A DNA stretch of 64,000 bases, from the NCBI RefSeq assembly GCF_005217525.1, contig NZ_PNXQ01000014.1:397353-461352 (forward strand), in the 5' to 3' direction. Below the pieces are notes generated by a model. The model had not been told where the DNA came from. It searched no databases and saw only the letters and a program-made list of their open reading frames with translations. The position numbers and the translations under genes were made by a program. Positions within the stretch are counted from its first letter, which is position 1; every line of letters starts with the position of its first letter. This DNA is from Paenibacillus terrae (GTDB taxonomy: Bacteria; Bacillota; Bacilli; Paenibacillales; Paenibacillaceae). Below, piece by piece: positions 1 to 9,717 of this stretch.

Positions 1-42
1 TTATGGGCAACCGTCCTTAATATCTGGTTTGGAGGAACGTAG
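1..42 (+). CDS. fliR: FliR C-terminal end (partial)
   Basis: The first 13 codons in frame 1 read as the tail of a protein ending Trp-Phe-Gly-Gly-Thr, with TAG at 40-42. The stop lies inside the region that carries the flhB ribosome binding site (GGAGGA at 31-36). In Bacillales the gene directly before flhB is fliR, which encodes an inner-membrane part of the flagellar export gate. Too little sequence is present to recognise the family directly, so the name comes from gene order. Confidence 0.5.
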   Translation, partial: LWATVLNIWFGGT

Positions 43-43
43 T

Positions 44-1132
44 TTGTCATTTAAATATGCTATGAACCTGCAGTTGTTCTCAGGGGAAAAAACGGAAAAA
101 GCCACACCCAAAAAGAAACAAGATGCCAGGCAAAAGGGGCAGGTTGCCAAAAGTATGGAATTGCCCGCAGCAGGTGTCCTGCTGGTAACGTTTTTCGCCC
201 TAATGATTTTTGGTGGGTATTTCAAGGATCATGCGGTTCGCTTGTTTCGGGATGTTTTTGTAAATCGGTTATTGATGGAAGTAACGCCGAACACTACAAT
301 GCTCATGATGGGTGAGTATGGTGTGCAAATCATGATTATGCTGGCTCCTATTTTTATTGGGGCCATTGTCATCGGAATCGTGGCAAATTACATGCAGATC
401 GGTTTCTTGTTAACCGGAGAGGGGATTACGCCCAAATTTAGCAAGATTGACCCGATTAAAGGATTTAAAAATATTTTTTCCATGCGGTCACTGGTCGAAT
501 TCCTCAAATCTGTTTTAAAAATGACCGTGATCGGTTATCTGGTGTACGGCGTGCTGTGGAAAACAAAAGCAGACTTACCCAAGCTGGCCGAAATGTCCGG
601 TGACCAGATGTTGAGCTTTGCGGCTTCATTAACAATGGAGCTGGGACTCAAAATTGGTGTGGTGCTGTTCGTTTTAGCAGTATTGGATTATATGTACCAA
701 CGCTATGAGCATGAGAAAAACCTAAAAATGTCCAAACAGGACATCAAAGATGAATACAAGAAAATGGAAGGCGACCCGCTGATCAAAGGGAAAATTCGTG
801 AACGACAGCGCCGAATGGCTATGCAGCGCATGATGCAGGAAGTTCCCAATGCAGATGTCATCATAACCAACCCTACGCACTTTGCTGTGGCTTTGAAATA
901 TGACGGTTCGGAGATGGAAGCGCCGCAGATTATTGCGAAAGGGCAAGATTATTTAGCGCTCCGAATTAAGGAAATTGCCAAGCAAAATGGCGTTATAACG
1001 ATGGAAAACAAGCCGCTGGCACGGGCGCTGTTTCAAAGAGCCGAAATCGGGGATGCGATTCCAGCTGATCTGTTCCAGGCTGTTGCCGAAGTGCTGGCGT
1101 ATGTATATAAATTAAAAGGTAAAGTGAAATAA
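44..1132 (+). CDS. flhB: Flagellar type III export switch protein FlhB
   Basis: FlhB sits in the membrane at the flagellar export gate and switches substrate specificity from rod/hook to filament proteins. The 362-residue protein begins with the family's LQLFSGEKTEKATPKK segment, has four hydrophobic segments in the first two thirds, and carries the NPTH autocleavage motif at about residues 276-279 before the cytoplasmic domain. TTG at 44 is chosen as start because GGAGG (31-35) lies 8 nt upstream; an upstream TTG at 29 would precede the ribosome site, and ATG 62 is an in-frame alternative. It overlaps the fliR region and is followed by flhA after 23 bp. Confidence 0.95.
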   Translation: MSFKYAMNLQLFSGEKTEKATPKKKQDARQKGQVAKSMELPAAGVLLVTFFALMIFGGYFKDHAVRLFRDVFVNRLLMEVTPNTTMLMMGEYGVQIMIMLAPIFIGAIVIGIVANYMQIGFLLTGEGITPKFSKIDPIKGFKNIFSMRSLVEFLKSVLKMTVIGYLVYGVLWKTKADLPKLAEMSGDQMLSFAASLTMELGLKIGVVLFVLAVLDYMYQRYEHEKNLKMSKQDIKDEYKKMEGDPLIKGKIRERQRRMAMQRMMQEVPNADVIITNPTHFAVALKYDGSEMEAPQIIAKGQDYLALRIKEIAKQNGVITMENKPLARALFQRAEIGDAIPADLFQAVAEVLAYVYKLKGKVK

Positions 1133-1155
1133 AGGGATCGGAGGCCAAGAGACCC

Positions 1156-3189
1156 GTGAAAATAAAAGAAATAACCGTCCTTGCAGGCGTCATCGGCATC
1201 GTCCTTATGATGATTCTACCGATCCCTTCATGGTTGCTCGACATTTTGCTCGTGATCAACATATCGATTGCTTTGATGATTCTACTTGTGTCCATGAACA
1301 CGAAGGAAGCTTTACAGTTCTCTATTTTTCCTTCATTGCTGCTCATCACAACGTTATTTCGTCTGGCGCTTAATATTTCTACGACCAAGCTCATTTTAGG
1401 TGAGGGACATGCCGGGGAAGTAGTGGCTACGTTTGGTAGTTGGATTGCAGGTGGACAAATTGCGGTTGGTTTTGTTGTCTTCCTGATTCTCGTAGTTGTG
1501 CAGTTTATTGTGATCACCAAGGGCTCCGAGCGGGTTGCTGAGGTAGGCGCACGGTTTACACTGGACGCGATGCCGGGCAAACAAATGAGTATTGATGCCG
1601 ACCTGAATGCAGGTCTGATCAACGAACAGCAAGCCCGTGAACGGCGCAGTAAAATCGAACGAGAAGCGGATTTTTACGGAGCAATGGATGGTGCCAGCAA
1701 ATTTGTTAAAGGTGACGCCATTGCCAGTATTATCATTTTGATTATCAATCTGGTCGGCGGTTTTATTATTGGTATGGCTGTTCAGGGTAAAGGGTTTCAG
1801 GAGGCGCTGTCGACTTACTCCGTACTGACCATTGGTGATGGACTGGTTAGCCAGATCCCCGCATTGCTCATATCCACGGCGTCAGGCTTGATCGTTACAC
1901 GAGCTACGTCTGATGGAAACTTGGCGGATGATTTGACAGGACAGCTCTTTTCATATCCAAAGCTGATTTACATCGTGGCTACCACGATTGCTTTGTTGGG
2001 CTTCTTTACTCCTATTCATATCATTACGACCCTTCCACTGGCTGTTCTGTTGTTTTTTGCGGCCCGAAGAATGCAGGGCAATATGGAACGTAAGCAAATT
2101 GCTGATGAACAGATGGAAGAAGAGCAACAGATTGAAGAGGTGCGCAGTCCGGAAAGTGTCATTAATTTGCTTCAGGTCGATCCGATCGAATTCGAGTTTG
2201 GATACGGGCTGATTCCGCTGGCTGATACACAGCAGGGTGGGGATTTGCTTGACCGGATTATTATGATACGCCGTCAATGTGCGCTGGAACTGGGATTGGT
2301 TGTGCCGGTCATTCGCATACGGGATAATATCCAGCTCAAGCCGAACGAGTACGTAATCAAAATTAAAGGCAATACGGTAGGCGGCGGGGAATTGCTGTTA
2401 AACCATTATCTGGCGATGAGCCCGGGATATGACGACGATTCCATTACAGGGATTGAAACGACAGAACCAGCCTTCGGATTGCCTGCGCTCTGGATTGATG
2501 AGAATACCAAGGATGTTGCGGAGCTGTCCGGTTATACGGTTGTGGACCCTCCTTCGGTTGTAGCTACTCATTTGACGGAAACGATCAAGAAACATGCCCA
2601 CGAGTTGCTTGGCAGACAGGAAACGCGGTCTCTGGTCGACAATCTCAAGGAAAATTATCCGGTGCTTGTGGACGATCTTATTCCTTCCGTGCTGGCGATT
2701 GGAGATGTACAAAAAGTGCTGGCCAAGCTGTTAAAAGAAAAAATCTCCATCCGCGATATGGTGACCATTTTCGAAACGCTGGCTGATTACGGCACTTATA
2801 CAAAAGATCCAGACGTGCTGACTGAATATGTTCGCCAGGCGTTATCTCGCCAGATTACACAACAGTTCGCCCAGCAGGGAGAGACGCTACGTGTCATTAC
2901 CGTCGGACCAGGGCTGGAGAAGAAAATTGCCGAAAGCGTGCAACAGTCGGAGCAGGGCAGCTATCTGGCTCTTGATCCGGTATCAACGCAGACAGTGTAT
3001 CAAAGGATGATGGAGCAAATCAATCGTCTCATTCAATCCGGGCAGCAGCCTATCGTATTAACATCACCGACGATTCGTATGTATTTGCGGCAAGTGATGG
3101 AACGGACGATGCAGGATGTCCCGGTACTGTCGTACAGTGAGCTGGAGCCGAACGTTGAAATTCAAAGTGTCGGGGTGGTGAACTTATGA
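1156..3189 (+). CDS. flhA: Flagellar export gate protein FlhA
   Basis: FlhA is the large export-gate protein of the flagellar type III apparatus and docks chaperone-substrate complexes. At 677 residues it has the usual family length, with an N-terminal half of about eight hydrophobic segments and a soluble C-terminal half. The conserved FHIPEP-family stretch around residues 115-165 (with GARFTLDAMPGKQM) is evident. GTG at 1156 follows a GGAGG-type site at 1139-1143. The stop overlaps the flhF start by 4 nt (ATGA), indicating translational coupling. Confidence 0.97.
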   Translation: MKIKEITVLAGVIGIVLMMILPIPSWLLDILLVINISIALMILLVSMNTKEALQFSIFPSLLLITTLFRLALNISTTKLILGEGHAGEVVATFGSWIAGGQIAVGFVVFLILVVVQFIVITKGSERVAEVGARFTLDAMPGKQMSIDADLNAGLINEQQARERRSKIEREADFYGAMDGASKFVKGDAIASIIILIINLVGGFIIGMAVQGKGFQEALSTYSVLTIGDGLVSQIPALLISTASGLIVTRATSDGNLADDLTGQLFSYPKLIYIVATTIALLGFFTPIHIITTLPLAVLLFFAARRMQGNMERKQIADEQMEEEQQIEEVRSPESVINLLQVDPIEFEFGYGLIPLADTQQGGDLLDRIIMIRRQCALELGLVVPVIRIRDNIQLKPNEYVIKIKGNTVGGGELLLNHYLAMSPGYDDDSITGIETTEPAFGLPALWIDENTKDVAELSGYTVVDPPSVVATHLTETIKKHAHELLGRQETRSLVDNLKENYPVLVDDLIPSVLAIGDVQKVLAKLLKEKISIRDMVTIFETLADYGTYTKDPDVLTEYVRQALSRQITQQFAQQGETLRVITVGPGLEKKIAESVQQSEQGSYLALDPVSTQTVYQRMMEQINRLIQSGQQPIVLTSPTIRMYLRQVMERTMQDVPVLSYSELEPNVEIQSVGVVNL

Positions 3190-4622
3190 GAGTGAAACGA
3201 TATGTAGTGGATACAATGCCGGAGGCCATGATGCAAATCAGAGGTGACTTCGGAACGGATGCCGTCATTTTGAGCACCAAGGAAATGAAGATCGGCGGAT
3301 TCATGGGTATGTTCGGAAAAAAGAAAATCGAGGTCGTCGCTGCGGTAGAGGAGCAGCAGCTTCAAAAACCACGACGGGTTCAACCCCCACAGCAGTCGGT
3401 TGAGGCTTTTCCACCCATGAATGCTCCTGAGCAGCAGGAAGTACCATCGTCACCAGTGGTTCCAAGACAAGCCGCTCCTGAAGCCTATCGACGGGTAACG
3501 CAGATGACGAACAGTTCCAAAGAGGGGTTGGCTGATTTGCTGGCTGGCGCCGAACAAGCTGCCTCAAGCATAGAGCGTTCTTCACACGGGCCTGGTTTTA
3601 GTGGGGAAACAGAAAATGAAGTTTTTAACAACAAAGCAGCGGTTCCGAAAAAGGAAACATCCAACGAATTGTTTAAGCTACCTTCAGAGGCAAGCGTTCC
3701 AGACAAGATAGGGCCAGAGGAAAACCAAGCCCTGCTTCATGAATTACGGGAAATGAAAGCTATGATGACTCGAATTTCCCGCAATTCTGTGATGGAAAAT
3801 ACTTGGCCGGAACCGTTACAAAAGATTTGTGAGCGTATGCTGGAGCAGGAAGTGGAACGCGATTTGCTAGAGCATTGGCTTGAACGGGTATATGAGCGCC
3901 GAAGTGAGCATCCGTCTGATTCTGAATCTTTTGATTGGGAACATGCTCTTCGTGCAGAAGTGGCCGGATTCATTCAGGAAAGGCTGGACAAGGGCATCTC
4001 GAAAGATACCAAAATTGTGTATGTGGCAGGTCCAACCGGAGTGGGAAAAACGACGACCATTGCCAAGCTGGCAGCAGAACAGCTGTTTAAGCATCACCGC
4101 AAAGTCGGATTTATTACCTCTGACACGTACCGTATCTCGGCTGTCGAACAGCTGCGTACATACGCTACGATTTTGAATGTTCCGCTTGAAGTCGTGCAAT
4201 CTCCCGGAGATGTTCACAGAGCTATTCAGCGTCTGGAACATTGTGACTTGATCCTGATGGATACTGCAGGACGAAATTACCGTAATGAGCTGCTCGTTTC
4301 GGAATTGCAAAGTCTGCTTTCACCTATTAAGGAAAGTGAGACGTACCTGGTGCTTAGCCTAACGTCCAAAAGCAAGGATATGCTCAACATAACCGGACAT
4401 TTCAGTAAGTTTGGCCTTGGTAAGGTTGTATTTACCAAAATGGATGAGACAGGTAGTTGTGGTGGTATGTTTAATCTGTTGCACCAGTTTCCTATGCAAC
4501 TGGCCTATATTACGAACGGTCAAAATGTACCTGACGATCTACTGCATCCAGATACAGAAATGGTGACAAACCTGCTGTTTGGAAACACAGAATCGTCAGG
4601 AGATACCGGGGATTCTGTATGA
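3186..4622 (+). CDS. flhF: Flagellar SRP-like GTPase FlhF
   Basis: FlhF is an SRP54/FtsY-type GTPase that helps set flagellar number and position. The 478-residue protein has a variable, Gln/Pro-rich B domain at about 45-175, then an NG domain. G1 is GPTGVGKTTT near residue 282, DTYRISAVEQLR follows, G3 is MDTAGR and G4 is TKMD. The ATG overlaps the flhA stop (ATGA), and its own stop overlaps flhG in the same way. The B-domain linker is somewhat longer than in B. subtilis FlhF. Confidence 0.95.
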   Translation: MRVKRYVVDTMPEAMMQIRGDFGTDAVILSTKEMKIGGFMGMFGKKKIEVVAAVEEQQLQKPRRVQPPQQSVEAFPPMNAPEQQEVPSSPVVPRQAAPEAYRRVTQMTNSSKEGLADLLAGAEQAASSIERSSHGPGFSGETENEVFNNKAAVPKKETSNELFKLPSEASVPDKIGPEENQALLHELREMKAMMTRISRNSVMENTWPEPLQKICERMLEQEVERDLLEHWLERVYERRSEHPSDSESFDWEHALRAEVAGFIQERLDKGISKDTKIVYVAGPTGVGKTTTIAKLAAEQLFKHHRKVGFITSDTYRISAVEQLRTYATILNVPLEVVQSPGDVHRAIQRLEHCDLILMDTAGRNYRNELLVSELQSLLSPIKESETYLVLSLTSKSKDMLNITGHFSKFGLGKVVFTKMDETGSCGGMFNLLHQFPMQLAYITNGQNVPDDLLHPDTEMVTNLLFGNTESSGDTGDSV

Positions 4623-5506
4623 ATGACCAGGCCCAATCTCTTAGACAAATGGCTTCAGCCCTGGATAAGTATCGACTGCCTGCACGTAATCGCCATGCGA
4701 AAATAGTGACAGTCACCAGTGGTAAGGGTGGTGTGGGCAAATCTAATTTCACCCTCAATTTTGCTTTGGCCTTGCAATCGCTTGGCAGAAAGGTACTCGT
4801 ATTTGATGCTGATATCGGTATGGCCAATATCGATGTGTTGATGGGAGCCAATTCAAGATACAATCTTCTTCACCTGTTAAAACGTGAGAAATCAATGGCC
4901 GAAATTGTTCAAACGGGCGTGGGAGGCTTGCCTTATATTGCTGGAGGATCTGGCTTGAGCGAGCTGTTTACGTTATCCGATGACGATTTGAATTATTTTG
5001 CCGATGAGGTGGAGAAGATTGCCGCAGATATGGATTATATTCTGTTTGACACCGGTGCGGGGTTATCTAAAGAAAACCTTAAATTTATCACATCCGCTGA
5101 CGAATGTATGGTCGTAACTACGCCGGAGCCGACGTCCTTAACGGATGCTTATGCGCTGATCAAAGTCGTCAGTGGATTGCAAAAGGATACAGTATTCAAA
5201 ATTATAGTCAATCGTGCCGATAACGATAATGAGGCCCGTCAAGTTGCCGATAAGATAGCGCTGGTTGCACGACGCTTTTTGGAGATCGACATTCCGTTGC
5301 TGGGACATATCAGTGATGACACTCATGTCATGCAGGCAGTCAAAAGGCAGGTGCCTTTTTCAATTGCTTATCCGGGATGTGCGGCATCCAGAGATGTATT
5401 GAATCTGGCGCACCGTTTTGCAGCGATGCCACAGGCTCCGCATCCAGGTGCTTTAAGCGGAATTAAAGGGTTTATGCAAAAATGGTTGCGACGTTCGGCA
5501 CAATGA
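4619..5506 (+). CDS. flhG: MinD-like ATPase FlhG (YlxH/FleN)
   Basis: FlhG is a ParA/MinD-family ATPase that partners FlhF and controls flagellar number. The N-terminus carries the FlhF-activating DQAxxLR motif (DQAQSLR, residues 3-9). It is followed by the deviant Walker A GKGGVGKS at about 35-42, the switch region FDADIGMANIDVLMG, and FDTGAGLS. The length of 295 residues is normal. The start overlaps the flhF stop by 4 nt. It ends 30 bp before cheB. Confidence 0.95.
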   Translation: MNDQAQSLRQMASALDKYRLPARNRHAKIVTVTSGKGGVGKSNFTLNFALALQSLGRKVLVFDADIGMANIDVLMGANSRYNLLHLLKREKSMAEIVQTGVGGLPYIAGGSGLSELFTLSDDDLNYFADEVEKIAADMDYILFDTGAGLSKENLKFITSADECMVVTTPEPTSLTDAYALIKVVSGLQKDTVFKIIVNRADNDNEARQVADKIALVARRFLEIDIPLLGHISDDTHVMQAVKRQVPFSIAYPGCAASRDVLNLAHRFAAMPQAPHPGALSGIKGFMQKWLRRSAQ

Positions 5507-5536
5507 TTTTGATGAAAGGAAACAGAGGTGTTTAAC

Positions 5537-7057
5537 ATGTGTGCTTACCGGGTGCTGGTTGTGGATGATTCGGCCTTTATGCGCAAAATTATTTCAGATT
5601 TAATTGTAAGGGATGATTCGTTCGACATCGCAGGTACAGCCTCTAACGGCAAAGAGGCTGTAGAGAAAGTGAAGGAGCTACAGCCTGACCTGGTCACAAT
5701 GGATGTCGAAATGCCTGTAATGAATGGTCTTGAAGCACTTCCTATGATTATGGCGGCCCATCCGCTTCCGGTCATTATGCTCTCTGGTATTAATGAGCAG
5801 GGTATGAAGGAGACCATTATGGCTCTGGAAGCAGGAGCTTTCGATTTTATACGGAAGCCCTCCATCTCTCATGCGCAGGATATCGGGCAGGTGGGCAAGG
5901 CGCTACTGGAGCAGATGCATGCTGCTATGCAAGCAGTCCGCAGCCGATTGGAGCGTAAGGAAGCTAATGAACGAAAAGCGGCTCTAGATAAGGCTCCAGA
6001 AGGACAGGCTGTAGCTGACAAAGGAACGGAAGGTAAAGCATCTACAGGCGAGACTCCCAATGCACCGATTGCTTCTGCAACTGCTGCACCGGTTCCGCCG
6101 AAGAGGGATACTGGCAAGTCTAATTCGCCAGCCAAGCCGGAAGCAAAACGGCCACAGACGGAAAACACTGTGCCTGACAGCCGTTTTAGTAAGCCAGCCG
6201 CCGAGCCACGGAAGACGGCGCAAGCTTCTGCTGCGCAGAAGAAGAAGGAGCTACCTACGGCAGCTGAACGTACGCCAGGACAGTTGAATATTTCCGGTAC
6301 GGTCGCAGCCAAATCGCTGCACGGGACGGATAAGTCAGGACTAATCAAGCCGGAGCCCCGAAAAACGGTGTCTGCGACGGCTCCAGTTGCTTCTACGGCT
6401 GCTACGCCCCCAGTGACTGCACCAATAGTTCAGACAGCCTTCAATGGGTTCTCCCTTAAAAAAGGAGTGTACTCGCCCAATTTCCGCAAACTGGTGGCGG
6501 TTGGATGCTCTACAGGTGGTCCACGTGCGCTCAAGACGTTACTGGAACGCATTCCCGGGGATTTTCCCGCCCCGATTGTCATTGTGCAGCATATGCCGCC
6601 AAACTTTACCCGTTCACTGGCACAGCGTCTGAATACGTTGAGTCCGCTCCGGGTGGTTGAAGCTGAGCAGGGAATGACGTTGGAGACCGGAACAGCTTAT
6701 ATTGCTCCGGGAGGATATCAATTGAGAATTGTGCCAGGAGCCAGTGGTAAATACACGGTATCACTGAAGACGGAAGAAGCTCGTAACGGTCACCGTCCTT
6801 CTGTAGACACGATGTTCGAATCGTTACTCCCGTTAACCTCTCTGGAACGGCATTTGGTGTTGCTGACTGGGATGGGAAGCGACGGGGCTAAAATGATGAA
6901 AAAGCTTTATGATGCAGGGGTACAATCCACATTTGCTGAAAATGAGGAAACTTGCGTAGTGTACGGAATGCCTCGCTCGGCTGTAGAGTTAAAATGTGTG
7001 CGCCACCTTCTGCCGATGCAGGAGATCGCCCCCAAGCTTGTACAAGTTGTGAAATAA
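5537..7057 (+). CDS. cheB: Chemotaxis protein-glutamate methylesterase/deamidase CheB
   Basis: CheB removes methyl groups from chemoreceptors and deamidates them after phosphorylation by CheA. The receiver domain (1-120) has the acidic pair after LVV and phospho-acceptor Asp56. The esterase domain (about 315-500) has the catalytic triad Ser325 (GCSTGG), His352 (VQHMPP) and Asp449 (GMGSDGA). The protein is 506 residues against about 350-360 in B. subtilis. The excess is a roughly 165-residue linker rich in Ala, Pro, Lys and Thr. ATG 5537 is preferred (AGAGG 8 nt upstream); a GTG at 5528 in frame is the alternative. Confidence 0.95.
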   Translation: MCAYRVLVVDDSAFMRKIISDLIVRDDSFDIAGTASNGKEAVEKVKELQPDLVTMDVEMPVMNGLEALPMIMAAHPLPVIMLSGINEQGMKETIMALEAGAFDFIRKPSISHAQDIGQVGKALLEQMHAAMQAVRSRLERKEANERKAALDKAPEGQAVADKGTEGKASTGETPNAPIASATAAPVPPKRDTGKSNSPAKPEAKRPQTENTVPDSRFSKPAAEPRKTAQASAAQKKKELPTAAERTPGQLNISGTVAAKSLHGTDKSGLIKPEPRKTVSATAPVASTAATPPVTAPIVQTAFNGFSLKKGVYSPNFRKLVAVGCSTGGPRALKTLLERIPGDFPAPIVIVQHMPPNFTRSLAQRLNTLSPLRVVEAEQGMTLETGTAYIAPGGYQLRIVPGASGKYTVSLKTEEARNGHRPSVDTMFESLLPLTSLERHLVLLTGMGSDGAKMMKKLYDAGVQSTFAENEETCVVYGMPRSAVELKCVRHLLPMQEIAPKLVQVVK

Positions 7058-7090
7058 TCGGAGTGTAACTCATGGAGGAGGTGTCTCACA

Positions 7091-9190
7091 ATGGACATGA
7101 ACCAATATTTAAACATGTTTATTGATGAGTCGAATGATCATCTGCAATCTCTTAACGAAAAAATGCTTCAACTGGAAAGTAGTCCTACCGATCTGGGCAT
7201 CGTTCAGGTGATTTTCCGGTCTGCCCATACCCTCAAAGGAATGGCTGCTACAATGGGCTTTGAAGACCTGGCATCGCTCACCCACCAAATGGAAAATGTT
7301 CTTGATCTGGTGCGTAACAACAAGCTTGCGATGCAGGAATTTATATTCGATACCTTTTTTAAAGGGTTGGATGCGTTGGAGTCCATGGTACAGAACATTA
7401 CAGAGGGTGGCGATGGAAAAGCGGATGTATCCTCTATTGTAGCTTCATTGCAATCCATCGTGCGTGGCGATTTCCAAAAATCCCACACAGATGCTGTTAC
7501 TGAGGCGGTTACGCCGAAAAAAGCGGCGGACAGCGAAAGCGAGGGTCTTGTTCTGGATCAATTCCAGTATTCTGTACTGGAGCAATCTATTTCTGAAGGG
7601 CATCGGGTGTACTATATACAGGTAACGATTAGCTCAGAAAGCCAGTTGAAGGCCGCGCGTGCCTTTATGGTATTTAATACACTGGAGAACTCTGGCGAAA
7701 TCGTAAAAGCTTATCCGTCTGTACAGGATATTGAGCAAGAGAAATTCGAACAAAATTTCTCGTTATATTATATAACGCAGAAAGAGGTAGGAGAGCTGGA
7801 GAAGGAAATCGCTGGTATTTCCGAAATCGAATCCGTCTCCGTTGTACAGCTGGATCAGGAATCGCTTAAGCAAATGAGCGAAGTCAAGGCCGGGCTTGCA
7901 GAGACTGCTGCGGTGCAGGAAGCCCAGGTAGCTGTACAACAACAGCCCGCTGCATCCCAGCCGCAGTCTTCAACTGCGGCCTCCGGTGCGAAGCCATCTG
8001 ATGGTAAAGCTCAAGTAGCCAAGCCTGCAGCACCTACGCACAACCGTACGATTCGTGTAGACATTGAACGTCTGGACGTATTGATGAATTTATTCAGTGA
8101 ATTGCTTATTGACCGTGTACGGTTGGAGCAACTGGCGAGTGAGGCTTCTAATCCTGCGCTGACCGAAACGGTAGAACATATGAGCCGCGTAAGCAGTGAC
8201 CTGCAAAATGTCGTGCTTAAATTGCGAATGGTACCTGTGGACACGGTTTTCAATCGTTTCCCGCGTATGGTGCGTGATCTGGCCAAATCGTTGGATAAAA
8301 AGCTGGATTTGGTCATTACTGGCGCGGACACCGAAATGGATCGTACCGTTATCGACGAAATCGGTGATCCGTTAGTGCATTTACTGCGCAACTCTGTGGA
8401 TCACGGCATTGAGTCAGTAGAAACCCGTATTGCGGCAGGCAAACCGGAGACAGGAACAGTTCATTTACGTGCTTTCCACAGTGGCAATAACGTGTTCATT
8501 GAGATTGAAGACGACGGAAGCGGCATTAATCGTGAGAAGGTACTGAAAAGTGCCATTTCCAAAGGGATTATGACGGAGGAACAAGCAGCTGCAATGAGCG
8601 ATGAAGAGGCCCATCAGGTACTTTTCGCTCCGGGATTCAGTACAGCTGAGGTCATTTCGGACGTTTCAGGACGCGGCGTTGGACTTGATGTAGTTAAATC
8701 TAAAATCACTTCCCTTGGCGGTAACGTTACGATTCATTCCGTTCTGGGCAAAGGGACCAATTTTTCTGTGCAGTTGCCACTGACACTATCCATTATTGCT
8801 GCCATGATGATACAGATCGGATCCGAAAAATATGCGATTCCGTTGTCTTCTATTGTGGAGACTGCAATCGTCAAACGGACACAAATCCGTTCTGTACACG
8901 GCAACAAAATGATCGCTTTCCGCGAATCCCATATTCCGCTTATCTCCTTGAGTCAGCTGTTTGAAGTACCAGACTTCAATGAGGATGAAGAAGAAGAGAC
9001 AGAGGTTGTTGTTATCCGCAAGGGTGACCGTCTAGCAGCTCTTTCTGTTCAGGACTTTTTGGGACAAAGTGAAATTGTCCTTAAAAACCTCGGCAAATAC
9101 CTACCGAACATCCAAGGAATTTCAGGCGCCACGATCCTGGGCGACGGTCAGGTTGCTTTGATCATTGACCCTAATGTTTTCATTAAATAA
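7091..9190 (+). CDS. cheA: Chemotaxis histidine kinase CheA
   Basis: CheA phosphorylates CheY and CheB in response to receptor signals. The 699-residue protein starts with an HPt domain whose phospho-acceptor is His46 (SAHTLKG). A P2-like region (about 155-260) and an Ala/Gln-rich linker follow. Next come the dimerisation helices and an HATPase domain with N box (LRNSVDHG), G1 (EDDGSGI) and G2 (GRGVGLDVV). The last part is a CheW-like P5 domain (about 565-699). A GGAGG site lies 8 nt before ATG 7091. It sits between cheB and cheW in the operon. Confidence 0.96.
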   Translation: MDMNQYLNMFIDESNDHLQSLNEKMLQLESSPTDLGIVQVIFRSAHTLKGMAATMGFEDLASLTHQMENVLDLVRNNKLAMQEFIFDTFFKGLDALESMVQNITEGGDGKADVSSIVASLQSIVRGDFQKSHTDAVTEAVTPKKAADSESEGLVLDQFQYSVLEQSISEGHRVYYIQVTISSESQLKAARAFMVFNTLENSGEIVKAYPSVQDIEQEKFEQNFSLYYITQKEVGELEKEIAGISEIESVSVVQLDQESLKQMSEVKAGLAETAAVQEAQVAVQQQPAASQPQSSTAASGAKPSDGKAQVAKPAAPTHNRTIRVDIERLDVLMNLFSELLIDRVRLEQLASEASNPALTETVEHMSRVSSDLQNVVLKLRMVPVDTVFNRFPRMVRDLAKSLDKKLDLVITGADTEMDRTVIDEIGDPLVHLLRNSVDHGIESVETRIAAGKPETGTVHLRAFHSGNNVFIEIEDDGSGINREKVLKSAISKGIMTEEQAAAMSDEEAHQVLFAPGFSTAEVISDVSGRGVGLDVVKSKITSLGGNVTIHSVLGKGTNFSVQLPLTLSIIAAMMIQIGSEKYAIPLSSIVETAIVKRTQIRSVHGNKMIAFRESHIPLISLSQLFEVPDFNEDEEEETEVVVIRKGDRLAALSVQDFLGQSEIVLKNLGKYLPNIQGISGATILGDGQVALIIDPNVFIK

Positions 9191-9252
9191 TGTCTTCATT
9201 AAAAATGAAAGAAATGTGAGATTGCTGACATCCATAAGGAGGGTTTTTAGAC

Positions 9253-9714
9253 ATGGGAGAAGAAATTAAAGTTATCGTATTTAAACTTGGTGAAGAGGAA
9301 TACGGTGTCGAAGTAGAAAAAGTCCAATCCATTGAGCGCATGGTGCCGATTACACGTGTTCCAAGAACATACGATTTTGTCAAAGGTGTATTCAATATGA
9401 GAGGCGTGGTCATTCCCGTTATTGATCTGCGTGGTCGTTTTGGATTGTCTGAGGCGGAGTATACCGATCAAACCCGGATTATCATCGTTGCAGTGGGTGA
9501 GATGCAAGTCGGCTTTATCGTTGATTCGGCAAACGATGTAATTGACCTGAATACCGATAACATTGAGACACCACCGGAAGTCGTTGGCGGAGTCAAGGCT
9601 AAATATTTGCGTGGAGTTGCTAAAATCGGTGAAGAGCGCTTGCTCATCATGCTGAATTTGTCTGAGGTGCTGAATCGGAGTGAAATGAACCAACTGGAAG
9701 GCTTAGAGGATTAA
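9253..9714 (+). CDS. cheW: Chemotaxis coupling protein CheW
   Basis: CheW is the adaptor that joins chemoreceptors to CheA. It is a single SH3-like CheW domain of 153 residues, starting with VIVFKLGEEEYGVEVEKV and containing VRGVVIPVIDLR-type core sequence (here MRGVVIPVIDLRGRFG). A GGAGG site at 9238-9243 precedes the ATG. The gap from cheA is 62 bp with no obvious terminator, and cheC begins 3 bp downstream, so cheW and cheC are coupled. Confidence 0.96.
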   Translation: MGEEIKVIVFKLGEEEYGVEVEKVQSIERMVPITRVPRTYDFVKGVFNMRGVVIPVIDLRGRFGLSEAEYTDQTRIIIVAVGEMQVGFIVDSANDVIDLNTDNIETPPEVVGGVKAKYLRGVAKIGEERLLIMLNLSEVLNRSEMNQLEGLED

Positions 9715-9717
9715 TTT

